In this document: positions 48,887-59,884 of the stretch, in pieces
Position numbering within the stretch: position 1 is the first letter of the stretch
Layout of the letters: each line of letters opens with the position of its first letter
Assembly (NCBI RefSeq): GCF_026262505.1
Contig: NC_067203.1
Coordinates: forward strand, 3,162,001-3,226,000
DNA: 64,000 nt
Direction of reading: 5' to 3'
Source of the DNA: Trichomonas vaginalis G3
Lineage: Eukaryota > Parabasalia > Trichomonadida > Trichomonadidae
Notes under the pieces: generated by a model
What the model was told of the DNA's origin: nothing
Databases searched by the model: none
What the model saw: only the letters and a program-made list of their open reading frames with translations
Translations under genes and position numbers: made by a program

Positions 48887-50316
48887 ATGTCGAAAGATAT
48901 TGCTTCCATGAGAGAAATACAACACAACCGACAACTCATTATGCAAGCTCTAAATAAGAACACAACAAACTTTTCAAACTATTCTAAGATATCTGAGTCA
49001 TTGAAAGAAGGAAACTTAAAACTGACATTAAACCCAATGACAGATGAGTTTCTATTTCAAGACAATAAGAACCATACTGTCTGTATAAATCCAACAAAAG
49101 GAACTTTAAACGAGAAACCTATAAATGAACTTCTTTTGAAAGCAGATGTTGACAACAAAGCTGACAAAGAATATGTAGACGATGCAATAGCAAAAGAAGA
49201 AGAAAGAGCTAACAATGCTTATGCAACAAAAGAACATACTCATCCTGAACTAGCAGACAAAACATATGTTGACAATAAAATGTCAAGTGAAGTGACAAGA
49301 GCTGAAAACGAATATTCTAAAAAGACTCATACACATTCTATATCTGAAATAACAGACTTAAACGTTAGCCTTGAAAATAAGGTAGATAAGGGACTTATGG
49401 CTAGTGTGTTAGAGAAGAAAGCGGATAAGGAATATGTGGATGAAAAAGATAAAGAAATTATAGAAAGGGTTGACTGGTACCATGAACGGACATCGAAGAT
49501 TTTAAAAACTAAAGCCGATACAGGATGGGTTTCAGGATGTTTAGACCTTAAAGCAGATAAAACTTATGTTAACGATGAGTTAGAGAAGAAAGCAAATAAG
49601 AACCATACACATACAAGTTTTACAACTGTTGCTATAGAAAGTATTGAAGGAACGGTTGAAGAAACTGGTGGGGATGCAATATATTGTAAACCTCCTAACT
49701 TTCCACAAGGTTTAACATCGGATGACGACATAACGACGATGAGAAACATTAGATGTAAAGATGTTTATGTCATGAAGGATGAACATAATATTAAATTCAC
49801 TGCTCAAGATTTATATGACAAGAAAGCAGACAAAACAGAGCTTCAAACATTAAAGACAGAAATACTTCAAACATTATATCCTATAGGCTCTATTTATACG
49901 TCAATGAACTCTACAGACCAGAAACAGTTCTGGGTTTTGGAACTTGGACTCAAATAGTCGACAGGTTTTTGTATTGTGCAAACTCTTCAAAGGAAACAGG
50001 TGGAAGTAAAACGATTTCAGGTGAAAATTTACCTGCACACAGTCACTACATAGATTTAAGTACATCTCAAGCAGGTTGGCATAAGCATAAATTTTGGGAT
50101 TGGTCAGCAATGAAAAAAGGTAAAGGATATGATGTTAAAGACAACGTTCAGTTTGCTATAAATTGTTTCTGGGTGACACTCAGGGAGATGGAAACCATAC
50201 ACATCGCGTTTCAGGGATATACGCAAACAACGGGACAAAGTAAAGACTACATGCCACCTTACATGACAGTTTACGCATGGTATAGAATGCTTAGTCGTCA
50301 TTTTCAACTTCTTTAG
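48887..50316 (+). pseudogene. Phage tail-fibre-like protein (Polinton P5)
   Basis: The N-terminal ~100 residues are unique. A stalk follows with five to six repeats of the form KADKxYVD and HTHxSISEIT, as in phage tail fibres. Then comes the block LYPIGSIYTSMNST, His-rich turns (LPAHSHY, HKHK) and the end KDYMPPYMTVYAWYR, the signature of phage tail-collar/receptor-binding C-termini. Such proteins form trimers and bind host surfaces. It lies between minor virion protein and integrase. Nearly whole, about one break. Confidence 0.8.
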
Positions 50317-51250
50317 CATATTCGTCAGGAGTTGTCTTATATTTGTTAGGAACTGTCTTTGAAAGTATACCACCTTGAACTTTGACAAGTTTGAAACGAG
50401 GTCTGACAATAGTAGTTTTATCTTCTGCTTGCAGTCTGTACATTTTGCCATGTTTGCCTAAAACTTCATAATATTCTCTTGTATACTTTCTTCTATTTTT
50501 ACGAACACGAATGTGAGTACCTGTCGGGTTCCCATTGTTGTCATAGTCAATAGTATTTTCATATGGGTCGCGTTTAGGTATTTCTATTTTTACTTTGTCA
50601 CCTTTCTGAAGTTTGAAGCCCGGCATTCTTTCTTGTTTGTCTCTTTTGACTAAATTATTAAATATATAGTCTTTCTCTAAGTCAGGGTTGTTTTTCATTT
50701 CTTCGGGGGAGTGGTTTCCCAAACCTTTTTGTTTACGGCTATTGTAAATATTTAAAACTTGTCTCATCTTTGCCATGGAGAAGTGTCTATATTTGTCGTC
50801 ATATGACATTTCATTTGCTTCACCACCTTGTGGTTGGTTTAAGTCTCTTAACATTTTTATACAACCGTCAATGACACCAAGAGCAGAATGGTTTTGGTCG
50901 ACAATGAAATATTGGTTTACATTTTTTGAACGCAGATAGTTTTTTACATCATCTGATTTGAAAGAACTTTCACAGTCAGATGTCAGTTTTGTTGGATGGT
51001 ATTTGTCAACGAATATTGTCAAAGCAGTTTTCACATCTAAAATATTTTTGGACCATAATGGTATGGCTTCACAGTATCTTGTGTTTTGACCGACAAATAT
51101 TAGCCAGTATGGTGGTCCATCTTCTCTATACCTCGGAATGTTTTCCAAGATATCCATAAACCAAGCATTTGGTGTTGAACTAAAGATTTTTATCATGAGT
51201 GCTTTCTTGTTGCGCTTAGAAACATAGGGGTCCTTGTTTGGATTCGTCAT
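50291..51250 (-). CDS. Polinton integrase (rve fold), P5
   Basis: The 319-residue frame has an rve core: the first strand near WFMDILEN, then KLTSDCESSF with the second Asp, and DQNHSALGVIDGCIKMLRDLN around the third catalytic position. A C-terminal basic barrel (FKLQKGDKVKIEIPK) suits chromatin or DNA binding. It overlaps the end of the fibre gene on the other strand and shares a short divergent leader with the gene at 51268. It is diverged from the P2 integrase, so P2 and P5 are different lineages. Looks whole. Confidence 0.82.
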   Translation of the reverse strand: MTNPNKDPYVSKRNKKALMIKIFSSTPNAWFMDILENIPRYREDGPPYWLIFVGQNTRYCEAIPLWSKNILDVKTALTIFVDKYHPTKLTSDCESSFKSDDVKNYLRSKNVNQYFIVDQNHSALGVIDGCIKMLRDLNQPQGGEANEMSYDDKYRHFSMAKMRQVLNIYNSRKQKGLGNHSPEEMKNNPDLEKDYIFNNLVKRDKQERMPGFKLQKGDKVKIEIPKRDPYENTIDYDNNGNPTGTHIRVRKNRRKYTREYYEVLGKHGKMYRLQAEDKTTIVRPRFKLVKVQGGILSKTVPNKYKTTPDEYAKEVENDD

Positions 51251-51267
51251 TTTTTACCCTATAAGAA

Positions 51268-51669
51268 ATGGGTTTATTTGGCGCATTAGCAGGAGTTGCA
51301 TCCAGATTTTTGCCCGCAGTGGGAACAATAGCCAGAGGTGTATTTGGAGTTGGAAGGAAGATTTTGAGTACATTAGGTATACTTAAAGAGAAAGCACAAC
51401 CTATTATACAAACTGTACAGAAAGGTTGGGATGTAGCACGAGATGCAACAAATCTTATTCCAAATCCTGAAACAAGAGGAAAAGTTCAAGGATGGATGGA
51501 CAATGTAGGAAGACAAGCAGGAAACTATTATAACAAAGCAAATGACTACTATAACCAAGCAGGACACTATATGGACCAAGGTGAAAGATTCTTTAACAGA
51601 GGATATAACCATGCACAACAATGGGTAAACAATAACCAACCTCAACCGCCTCAAACGTGGGGAATGTAA
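51268..51669 (+). CDS. Amphipathic Gly-rich Polinton protein, 133 aa
   Basis: The N-terminal ~40 residues are hydrophobic and Gly/Ala/Arg-patterned (LFGALAGVASRFLPAVGTIA). The C-terminal half has YYNKANDYYNQAGHYMDQ repeats and a Pro/Gln tail. TTTTTACC lies about 10 nt before the ATG. Style resembles membrane-active internal virion proteins; inference only. Looks whole. Confidence 0.5.
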   Translation: MGLFGALAGVASRFLPAVGTIARGVFGVGRKILSTLGILKEKAQPIIQTVQKGWDVARDATNLIPNPETRGKVQGWMDNVGRQAGNYYNKANDYYNQAGHYMDQGERFFNRGYNHAQQWVNNNQPQPPQTWGM

Positions 51670-51671
51670 AG

Positions 51672-51688
51672 TTTTTTACTGAGATGAA
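51672..51688 (+). promoter_or_regulatory. Start-proximal box TTTTTTAC
   Basis: TTTTTTACTGAGATGAA directly precedes the ATG at 51689 and is repeated almost exactly before the next gene (51843-51859). Box-to-ATG distance is 9 nt in both. Confidence 0.65.
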
Positions 51689-51853
51689 ATGAACAATACA
51701 GCATTGAGACAAATGGGTTCAAGATGGATTTGTCGACTTCCAGCAGTTACACAACGTGTTTGTCAAGTTCTTCCTATACCTCAGGAAGTTTTAGACCGAC
51801 TTAAAAAACAAAACAACCAGTTGAAAACAAACCAAACTAAAATTTTTTACTGA
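51689..51853 (+). CDS. Small Polinton protein, 54 aa
   Basis: The frame opens MNNTALRQMGSRWICRLP and is basic, with two Cys in the first half. Its stop codon TGA lies within the repeated leader of the next gene, so the genes are packed end to end. Function unknown. Confidence 0.5.
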   Translation: MNNTALRQMGSRWICRLPAVTQRVCQVLPIPQEVLDRLKKQNNQLKTNQTKIFY

Positions 51854-51859
51854 GATGAA
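51843..51859 (+). promoter_or_regulatory. Start-proximal box TTTTTTAC, second copy
   Basis: Same 17-bp leader as 51672-51688, immediately before the ATG at 51860. Confidence 0.65.
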
Positions 51860-52065
51860 ATGACCGAAGAAGTTGAAACGGTAGATTTGACACCACAAAC
51901 AAAAAGTTCAGAACCATTGTCAAAACCTGTCAAAGAACTTACAGATGAAGAGAAAAATTCAATAATAGAAAGTGCCAGGTCTGGAAATACAAACCCTAAC
52001 TATAAAGTCACTTTTCATAGAAATGGAACGGCTAGTATCTCAAAAAAGAAACAGACTCTCACAAA
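51860..52065 (+). CDS. Polinton protein, start only, cut by junction
   Basis: A Glu/Thr/Lys-rich product whose frame runs into the 52066 junction with host DNA. The part beyond is not element sequence. Function unknown. Confidence 0.45.
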
Positions 52066-52717
52066 TGATCATTTAAAAATAATCATACCTCGAAGTAATT
52101 CAATCACATCGTTTGAATGAACGAAAATTGAATAAAACATTAGTTAAAGAATTGCTTGCAAAACACAGATGGTTGTATTAAATTCATTTTTACCCACAAA
52201 TGTTAATAACAAAACAACTTTTCGGGAGAAGTTAATTAAAAAATATAATAAAAACTTTATTTTTACTCAATTCTATCGAATATTTTACTTATCCCACAAT
52301 ACACAATCCAAGTTGATATACTTAATTTAAGAATAAATGATGATGGGATTGAATTTGAAAAAATTAACCAAAATATTACAAATCATCGATTGCCCCGCCG
52401 AAAAAGCTAAACAGATCATATACAAATTAAATCACCAATATACATATCATGGAAATTTCTTAATTAATAAAAAATTACGGAATATAAGTTAACTATCTTC
52501 ATTATAAATTAAGCAGCATAAAAATATGAAGTTTTCCAATTTCCGGTGTGAATATTCCTAAATTTGCATTACATTCTCGAAGGCAATTTATCAAAATACA
52601 CAAAAATATATTACAAATCAAGGAATTGAATTAAAATAATTAAAGAACGAAAAAATTCATATCGGTGAAAATTTCAAGCACCTTTTCAACTTTTTCAAAA
52701 AGTAATAATAATAAACT

Positions 52718-54148
52718 ATGTATGCCTGGTAGTTATTCTTGCAACAATTATATTCTGCATACTATCTATTCTTGTTGGCATTTACTTGGTTGTTAGATTC
52801 CAATGCCAGAAGATAAAAAGTCTTCATGTTTATCAAAAATTATCATCATTTTAACTATCGGCATTTCAGTAATGAACGTTTTAATTTTACCTCTCGACGC
52901 ACTTAATAGGTCAACGCCAAATCCAATGAATACCACCCTTATGTGTTGGATTTTGACAATAATTTCTGCCGTTCTCGCTTTCATTGTCATTCCTTTCACA
53001 CTTACATACTATGAAAACGCAGAAGATGAAGATGTTAAGCACCCAATCTGCAAAGCAACATTAAGTGTTATTCCATTCCTTTTGTTCTTTTATAAATTTT
53101 TACTCATACTCTACTTCCTTGTGAGCGATTGCCAAATTCCAGCAACATTCATGCTGGCAAAGTTGTCGATGAACCGAACTTACCACATCAATATATGTTG
53201 TTCTACTTCAACAACAATTGACATCAAACTATCGCCACTTATTTTTGTTGTTACTGTTATAGGTTTCATTGGATATATAATCTTGATTATTTTGGGTGGC
53301 ATGGGATTTGCCACGCTTCCAATCAATCTCTTTATTGATTTCGTTCGTAGACCAAGACCAATTTCTCTCAAGCAATTAGCCAAGGCCAACAATTAATCAA
53401 TCGCTGGGCTGAGGGCTTATCGAGGAAGGCAACAAAATCCGAGAAGAAGGAAAGCATAAAGGCTACAAAAAACCGTAAGTCAAGAGAATGGTAAATAAAT
53501 ATGCGGATCAAATCGAGAAATATGGAGCGTGCATACCAGCTTATCGAAGTATCATACAAAGTTCGTGGAGGAAATCCGGTTTGGCCATGGTGTGAACTAT
53601 TCTTAGGCATAATTTGCATAATAACACTCATTTGGATCATTCATCATTGTTATACACTTTCTTATTTGTTACCAGTTCTAAAATCATTCTTCCTATTTGC
53701 TGAGTTACTAAATTTGCACTATCTGCAGTTAAATTCTTGGGCTGTTCACATATACTGTACTTATGCGTCCTCTCAGGAGCTACTTCTTTCGGTTTGAATT
53801 TACTCATTATCAGAGTACATCCTATGGAAGATCAGAATACTCCAATGAATTCAATCTTGTTTAACTCAGCCTTATGCTCTTTGCCAGCTTTGGTGGTTGC
53901 ATTATTTTCAACAATGAACTTCCCGATTTATACAAGACTTACTGCTTTAAGATATGACTATGGCGTTCAGATGAAATATCTCAAAGGCCTTAAATACGTG
54001 GGGGTACGCAATTTATGTATTTCTCGGAATTTTCGTTATTGCTCTTGCAGTTAAGCTTATTTCTTGCAGTAGAAAGAAGGAAGAGATGATCGCAATTCTG
54101 AAATTAGAAAAAGCTCTTTCTACTTATGACACTGATATTGTCAATTAA
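52718..54148 (+). pseudogene. LMBR1-type membrane protein, copy B (host, disrupted)
   Basis: Counterpart of 42565-44010 with numerous frameshifts by one-base indels, so only pieces of about 60-200 residues stay open. Between 53620 and 53760 the sequence also differs by several clustered small changes. As flanking intergenic DNA shows the same indel density, loss of constraint on this gene is not the best explanation. Confidence 0.8.
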
Positions 54149-54286
54149 TACTGTAAAATTTATTTTTTTTCTACACTATATATAAAAATTACTCTTTTTA
54201 CTCTTATTTTTTAGTGATGGCAAAATCTTATGTACTTTTTAAGAAAAAAAATTTTTTTGAATACAAACATAAAACAAAGATAGAAA

Positions 54287-55089
54287 TTAATAAGTTGTTA
54301 GCAAGGCATTGATTATTGTTCCAATGATAATACCGGCAACGAAAGAATATGCTCGAACATCGATATACACCAACAAACTGATGGTATACCAAAAGAAAAG
54401 CCCAAAAATCAAGCCATACAAGAAATCTTGCCCAGGAAAATCAATACCATTATCTGTTTGATTCCTGTCATCATCATTATTATTTATTAAAGGTGAATTA
54501 TGGGCATTATTGTTTTCTGTATGATCATTATAGCTTGTTCATTTTGAGGATGCTCATGAGCTGCATCTGCTTCTGTAGCTTGGTTTGGTTGTGCGGAGAC
54601 TGCAAAAATTCTGAAGATTAGGAAGATTTGCTCTGATCATGCTCCCAATATCTCGCTGATTGAAAAGTACAGGAAACCATTCTTCTCAAGGTCTATCATG
54701 ATTGTTGTGAACCATCTTCAGGTTGATGAGTACTATGAAATGAATTCCTAATCTCTTGGATTTGCTCAGGAGTGTAATTCATCCTTCGAAGCCTATCAAA
54801 TCCTCTTAAATCGTTAATAATTATCTCTTCATTATTATTATTGGGCGAATTGGGATCATTTCGATAAAAACCTTGTATAGTAAACTCTGTCATTGAATCA
54901 AAACTGATAAGATCTCATTACCAGTTAATATTCGTCCGCGATAAATGAGCGTAAGTATTTTATTTCGAGGAATTTGAAACATTACTGTCATTTTTGATCA
55001 TACTTATAAGGTCTTTTGTTGTATTTTGAGGTTGTAAAATTGAATTGAAGATGTTTATCTCCGGGAAGGATAACATTAATCTTCAGCAT
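54287..55089 (-). pseudogene. Ubiquitin-like membrane protein, copy B (host, disrupted)
   Basis: Counterpart of 44152-44954. It has several frameshifts, yet it reads through from the UBL end into the linker (FTIQGFYRNDPNSPNNNN) at the point where copy A shifts. The two copies are thus wrong at different places. Confidence 0.75.
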
Positions 55090-55300
55090 ATTTTAAATTT
55101 TGAAATTTTTAATCGTCAAAAATTGTTAATGCTAATAAATTCCTTAGAATTCTTAAGAATTATCACCATTATATAAAAGAATTAGAGTTTATATTAACTT
55201 ACATAACAGAATACTTTCAAAGGATTTTTTTTCTTAAATTAATCTTTAGAGGTCAAAATGAAAGAGAAAATTAAGTAAAAAACTGTTTAGAGAATAGTAT

Positions 55301-55917
55301 TTACCAGCCATAAGATAAAGGCTGTTCCAATGGGGCGTTCTTCTTTGAGTTGAGAGAATCTTCCTTGGCACAAAACTTTCCAGAAGCAATACATGCGGCA
55401 ATGAATAAGATGAGAGCAACAACACCAAAAATTATGTAGCCATAAATAGAAGCATATTTTTTGATAGAGTATTCAGCTTGCCATAACATGTAGTTTCATT
55501 GGATTCATTCCACCTTTACAACCTAAATAAGGTTCAGCCTCTGGTATAGCACGACCGATAGGATCATCTTTACCTTCGTGAGCGTTCCATTGTTTGCCTA
55601 TTTCTTGAATTATATTTCTTTTGAAAAGAATGTAGACAACAATAGCACCAATAACACCACAAGAATAAATTAAAAGAATTATTCCAAGGATTAGAGAATG
55701 GGCAGCGACTTTTTAGATATCGAAGCATAAATAGCAAAGCAAGAATAAATGCGGATGCGCAAAGAATGATAATAAATAAATTAGAATGGTATCATTATTG
55801 TGATCTGTTTGATCTTTGCTTTGTTAATAAAACAACGCAAGCAGCGCTCGCAGCAACAATAATACCAATTGATAGGAATGAAATAATGAAAAGTGTGAAA
55901 TTGGCACAACAACCCAT
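55301..55917 (-). pseudogene. Tetraspanin-like protein, copy B (host, disrupted)
   Basis: Counterpart of 45167-45783, disrupted by several one- and two-base indels. It retains bases around the Cys-rich loop (near 55485) that copy A lacks, which suggests the Cys-Gly-Trp...Cys-Tyr-Gly loop of the real gene. Confidence 0.7.
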
Positions 55918-56392
55918 TTCAAAATTTGTCAAAATCTAAGACGATGCCTTTTTTGTAAATGGATCCGATTGGCAAGTTACAAAAACCGTAATTGATTTAT
56001 GATTTTTTGGATCTTTTATATAGAATATTTCATACAAGTTCATATGAACCGAGAATGTAATATCACGAAAAGTGACACCTAAATTTCATTTTCATATGCC
56101 TCTTTATCCATTGCTATGGTCTTAGCGATAAATTATCGGCTATAAAAATTGACTTAGTTTATTTCATAACTCAAGACTCTAAGATATCCCATTATCTAAT
56201 TTTTGCAAAATTAAAATTAACTCCCGAAATTATTCGAAATTAACTCGACATCATGAGATTCAGTATAAACTAGCACAGTTCCTACCAGCATATAAACCTT
56301 AGTACCTAATATAGCTGCTATACTTTTTTGCTATGAAAATAGAGATATATTAATTTTTTCATAGAAGTCAGAAAAGTGGTAAATGCAAAAAA

Positions 56393-59300
56393 AGGTAGTG
56401 GGGCTCAGGCTGCGCCCCTTCTAGCCCTGAAGATGATTATTATAAATGAAGTTCTTATATACGGGTCTTCCAGGAGCTTTTCACAAATTATATATGTTTT
56501 CATGGTTTGTCACTTTTCTGTCACTTTTCGGGTAAAAACATTTTTATTATTATATATAAATGAATTTTACAAAACCACCGTTACCGTTCTTGGAAATAAG
56601 AGTAGATGTAAAGATATTATATTGAGAGAACTTAAGAAACTACCGAATGGTCTAACATTTGTAGATTGTTCGGTGGAAGTTTCTTATATATCCCATTTGT
56701 GCCATATAATATTCCCAGACTCAAAGATTATATGCAATGACTTCGACAACTATATGGACCGTCTCAAACATATACCAGACACAAACAATATATTGAAAGA
56801 GTTAAAAGAAGAAGATGAACCTATAGGTAAGATGGAACGTATACCATTAGATAACAAAAAATATTGTGAGAGAGGTTTTGAAAAAAGCAGAATATATAGA
56901 CTGGGATAGTATATCTGCTAGACTATTTTATAAGTGTGCTATAAGAGTTCATGACATTGAAACACTTATGTCAAAAGTTTTATATCTTAACTATACAAAT
57001 GTTTTCAAAGAGGACATAGAAAAATATATTGAGGGTATAGAGTTTGTGAGATGTCATTGGACAGATTTGTATGAAAAATAAAAGACAAGGAAAATGTTTT
57101 CTTTATAGTGGACCCGCCGTCTATAACACATGGGATTTTCAATACCAAGTAGACTGGATTTGAGAGACTCTTTAGAAACTTTAGACGTTTTACATAACCA
57201 TCCATGCTTTTACTTTACATCCGATAAAAGTGGTTTGGAAACCGTTATGAGATGGTTAGAGGACATACATGACTATGAGTTTAGATATGACAAGATAAGA
57301 ATATGAGAGAGGTCTATAAACTGGAGAAAGTGTCATAACAAAGAAATTTTATTAGTTAAATGTGGTTTGAAATCGGATTGTTAGTTTTAGGTTTTTTCCA
57401 TTGTGTCATTATATTTGACGGGGCGAAAAAGTACAGAGAATATTAAGATGAACCAATGCCTGCAAATGTTCAGTATATGTACTCGTAAGAGATATTTTTA
57501 TCTAATATTAAATGGACGCACAGAACTTAGCGAATGCACAGCAACCTGGACAAAACAAACCCAGAGAATATTCCAAATGAAGTTAGAATACAAACTGCAA
57601 TGGCAAACTATGGTCAAGTGCCAACAGATGTACAAATGCAAACTGCCATGTCAAATGACGCTGCGTTAGGTTTGCCACCATGGTATGCAAATATGAGATG
57701 GAAGAGTTTATTTACAAACCTGAAGTGGGATATAAACAACTTTATGCAGATGACGCGAACACAGGAGTTGACCCAGAATATGTTTTCTACCAGAGGAGAA
57801 ACAGAATGTATGAGCTCCAGTTAAAGAATGCTATGGAACTCAACAGGAAACGTAAGAGACTAGGCGGACATTAGATTTTTACATATAGTAAAATGGGTTT
57901 CTTCAGTAAGATAGGAAACTTCTTTCGAAATGTTGGAAGAGGTATATGGAATGGAATAAAAACCGTAGGAAGAGGAATTTGGAACGGAGTCAAAAATATT
58001 GGTAAAAGAGTAGGTCAGTTTGTTGGTATATACTAAAGACCCTGAACCAGAAGAACAAGCTCCTGTATACAACAGCCTGAACCTGCACCACAGTCTAGTT
58101 GGCAACCAAATCCAACACCTCAACCGTATTAAAAAAATTATATTTTTACCGTTCGATAGTAGTTGTATATGAAACTAAGTTCTAAGTAAAACGCATGTAT
58201 AATGGAATTATTCTTTTTCTTCCATCTGTAGTAAACCATACTTGAAAGTCTGAAATACTTCCCTCGGCGGTTCATATAACTTTGTAGGTTTTTCGTAAAA
58301 GTCATTTGCCAAGCATAAGAAAGAGTTTTGAGCGCCAGAAAATGAAGCATGAACAATAATAGCAGCTGGGTCGAAAACATCTTTAAATAAATATGGTTCA
58401 TCTCTTGCATACGACTGTAAATATTTGCTAAAGGAAGTTTGACTTTCTGATTTAACATTCTTTGCAAATATACCATGACATTGCAGTGAATTCTGTATAT
58501 TATTTGTTCGTCTTTCTTTGGATTGTCTTCGTAGATTTGAAATGACACTTGTGAATTTTGTTTGTCATATACAATTCTCACATAAAGTGTGCTCTCGGTA
58601 TTGCATATTCATCAGCATATTTTGCATAACATGAATTTATTTTATCTTCTATATTTTTTAACGCAGTCTGTAGAGAAGATGAAAGGTCAACTTGTATTAG
58701 CTCAATTTCTTCCCACATTTTTCGTTTCCCTTCAGATATATAATCACTTATGAAACCTTACAATAAATGGAAAACTTTTATCTTCTACAGACACAAAACT
58801 TCATTCTAACGAAAGCCAATAGCTTTTGTGACAGATGGGTCTCTTAGCCATCTTAATGGGTAGTCAAAACGATAGCCTTCATGCTTTACGGTCTCTGTCT
58901 CAAACTTTTGACGACATTAGTAAAAGTTCATCTAATGGTTTAGTTGTAGCAACTCTTGAATTTTCTTTTTCTATTGGAAGCAATTTTACTAGAATAAAAA
59001 TGTCGAAAGATATTGCTTCCTAGAGAGAAATACAACACAACCGGCAACTCATTATGCAAGCTCTAAATAAGAACACAACAAACTTTTCAAACTATTCTAA
59101 GATATCTGAGTCATTGAAAGAAGGAAACTTAAAACTGACAATAAACCCATGACAGATGAGTTTCTATTTCAAGACAATAAGAACCATACTGTCTGTATAA
59201 ATCCAACAAAAGGAACTTTAAACGAGAAACCTATAAATGAACTTCTTTTGAAAGCAGATGTTGACAACAAAGCTGACAAAGAATATGTAGACGATGCAAT

Positions 59301-59690
59301 AGCAAAAGAAGAAGAAAGAGCTAACATTGCTTATGCAACAAAAGAACATACTCATCCTGAACTAGCAGACAAAAACATATGTTGACAATAAAATGTCAAG
59401 TGAAGTGACAAGAGCTGAAAACGAATATTCTAAAAAGACTCATACACATTCTATATCTGAAATAACGACTTAAACGTTAGCCTTGAAAATAAGGTAGATA
59501 AGGGACTTATGGCTAGTGTGTTAGAGAAGAAAGCGGATAAGGAATATGTTGGATGAAAAAGAATAAAGAAATTATAGAAAGGGTTGACTGGTACCATGAA
59601 CGGACATCGAAGAATTTTAAAAACTAAAGCCGATACAGGATGGGTTTCAGGATGTTTAGACCTTAAAGCAGATAAAACTTATGTTAACAT
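56393..59690. mobile_element. Polinton P5 left part, copy B
   Basis: Repeats 46264-49573: terminus, adenine methyltransferase (56560-57384), 120-aa gene (57512-57874), small amphipathic gene (57893-58132), minor virion gene (58200-58982) and the start of the tail-fibre-like gene (59000-59689). Broken, with some two to three dozen breaks, at the same density as the neighbouring host copy. Not an independent element. Confidence 0.8.
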
Positions 59691-59884
59691 ATATTATTTT
59701 AAGCTATCTTATTTTTTGAAATTTTATTCAAATCTTTGGTCGCAAGAAGAATTGCATGATAAATAAAAACATTTAATCAAAGTCAATTTTATTTTTCATA
59801 TTCAAATGGACTGAGTGTTAACATTTAACATTTTTGCTAATTGTCGCCAAAAATTAGGCGTAAAGCAAAAATTGATATTTCATA

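Larger units (their letters stand above)
46264..52065. mobile_element. Polinton/Maverick P5, left part
   Basis: The terminus AGGTAGTGGGGCTTCCAGG starts at 46264 after an A-run. Gene order: adenine methyltransferase, small membrane protein, two small virion-type genes, minor virion protein, tail-fibre-like protein, integrase and three small genes. At 52065 the sequence jumps back into host DNA of 41914 onward with no visible terminus, so the right part is missing here. It looks mostly whole, about one or two breaks. Termini match those of P1, so both belong to one family. Confidence 0.8.
52066..59690. repeat. Copy B: error-dense second copy of 41914-49573
   Basis: The whole stretch repeats 41914-49573 in the same order and orientation, spanning host genes and the start of Polinton P5. 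Differences are mostly single-base gains or losses, many in homopolymers, spread evenly over coding, intergenic, host and element DNA. Substitutions are few. The left join is at the TGATCAT shared with 41914-41920, and the right join falls inside a transposon inverted repeat. This is the look of uncorrected long-read sequence rather than of an old duplication. Confidence 0.85.
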
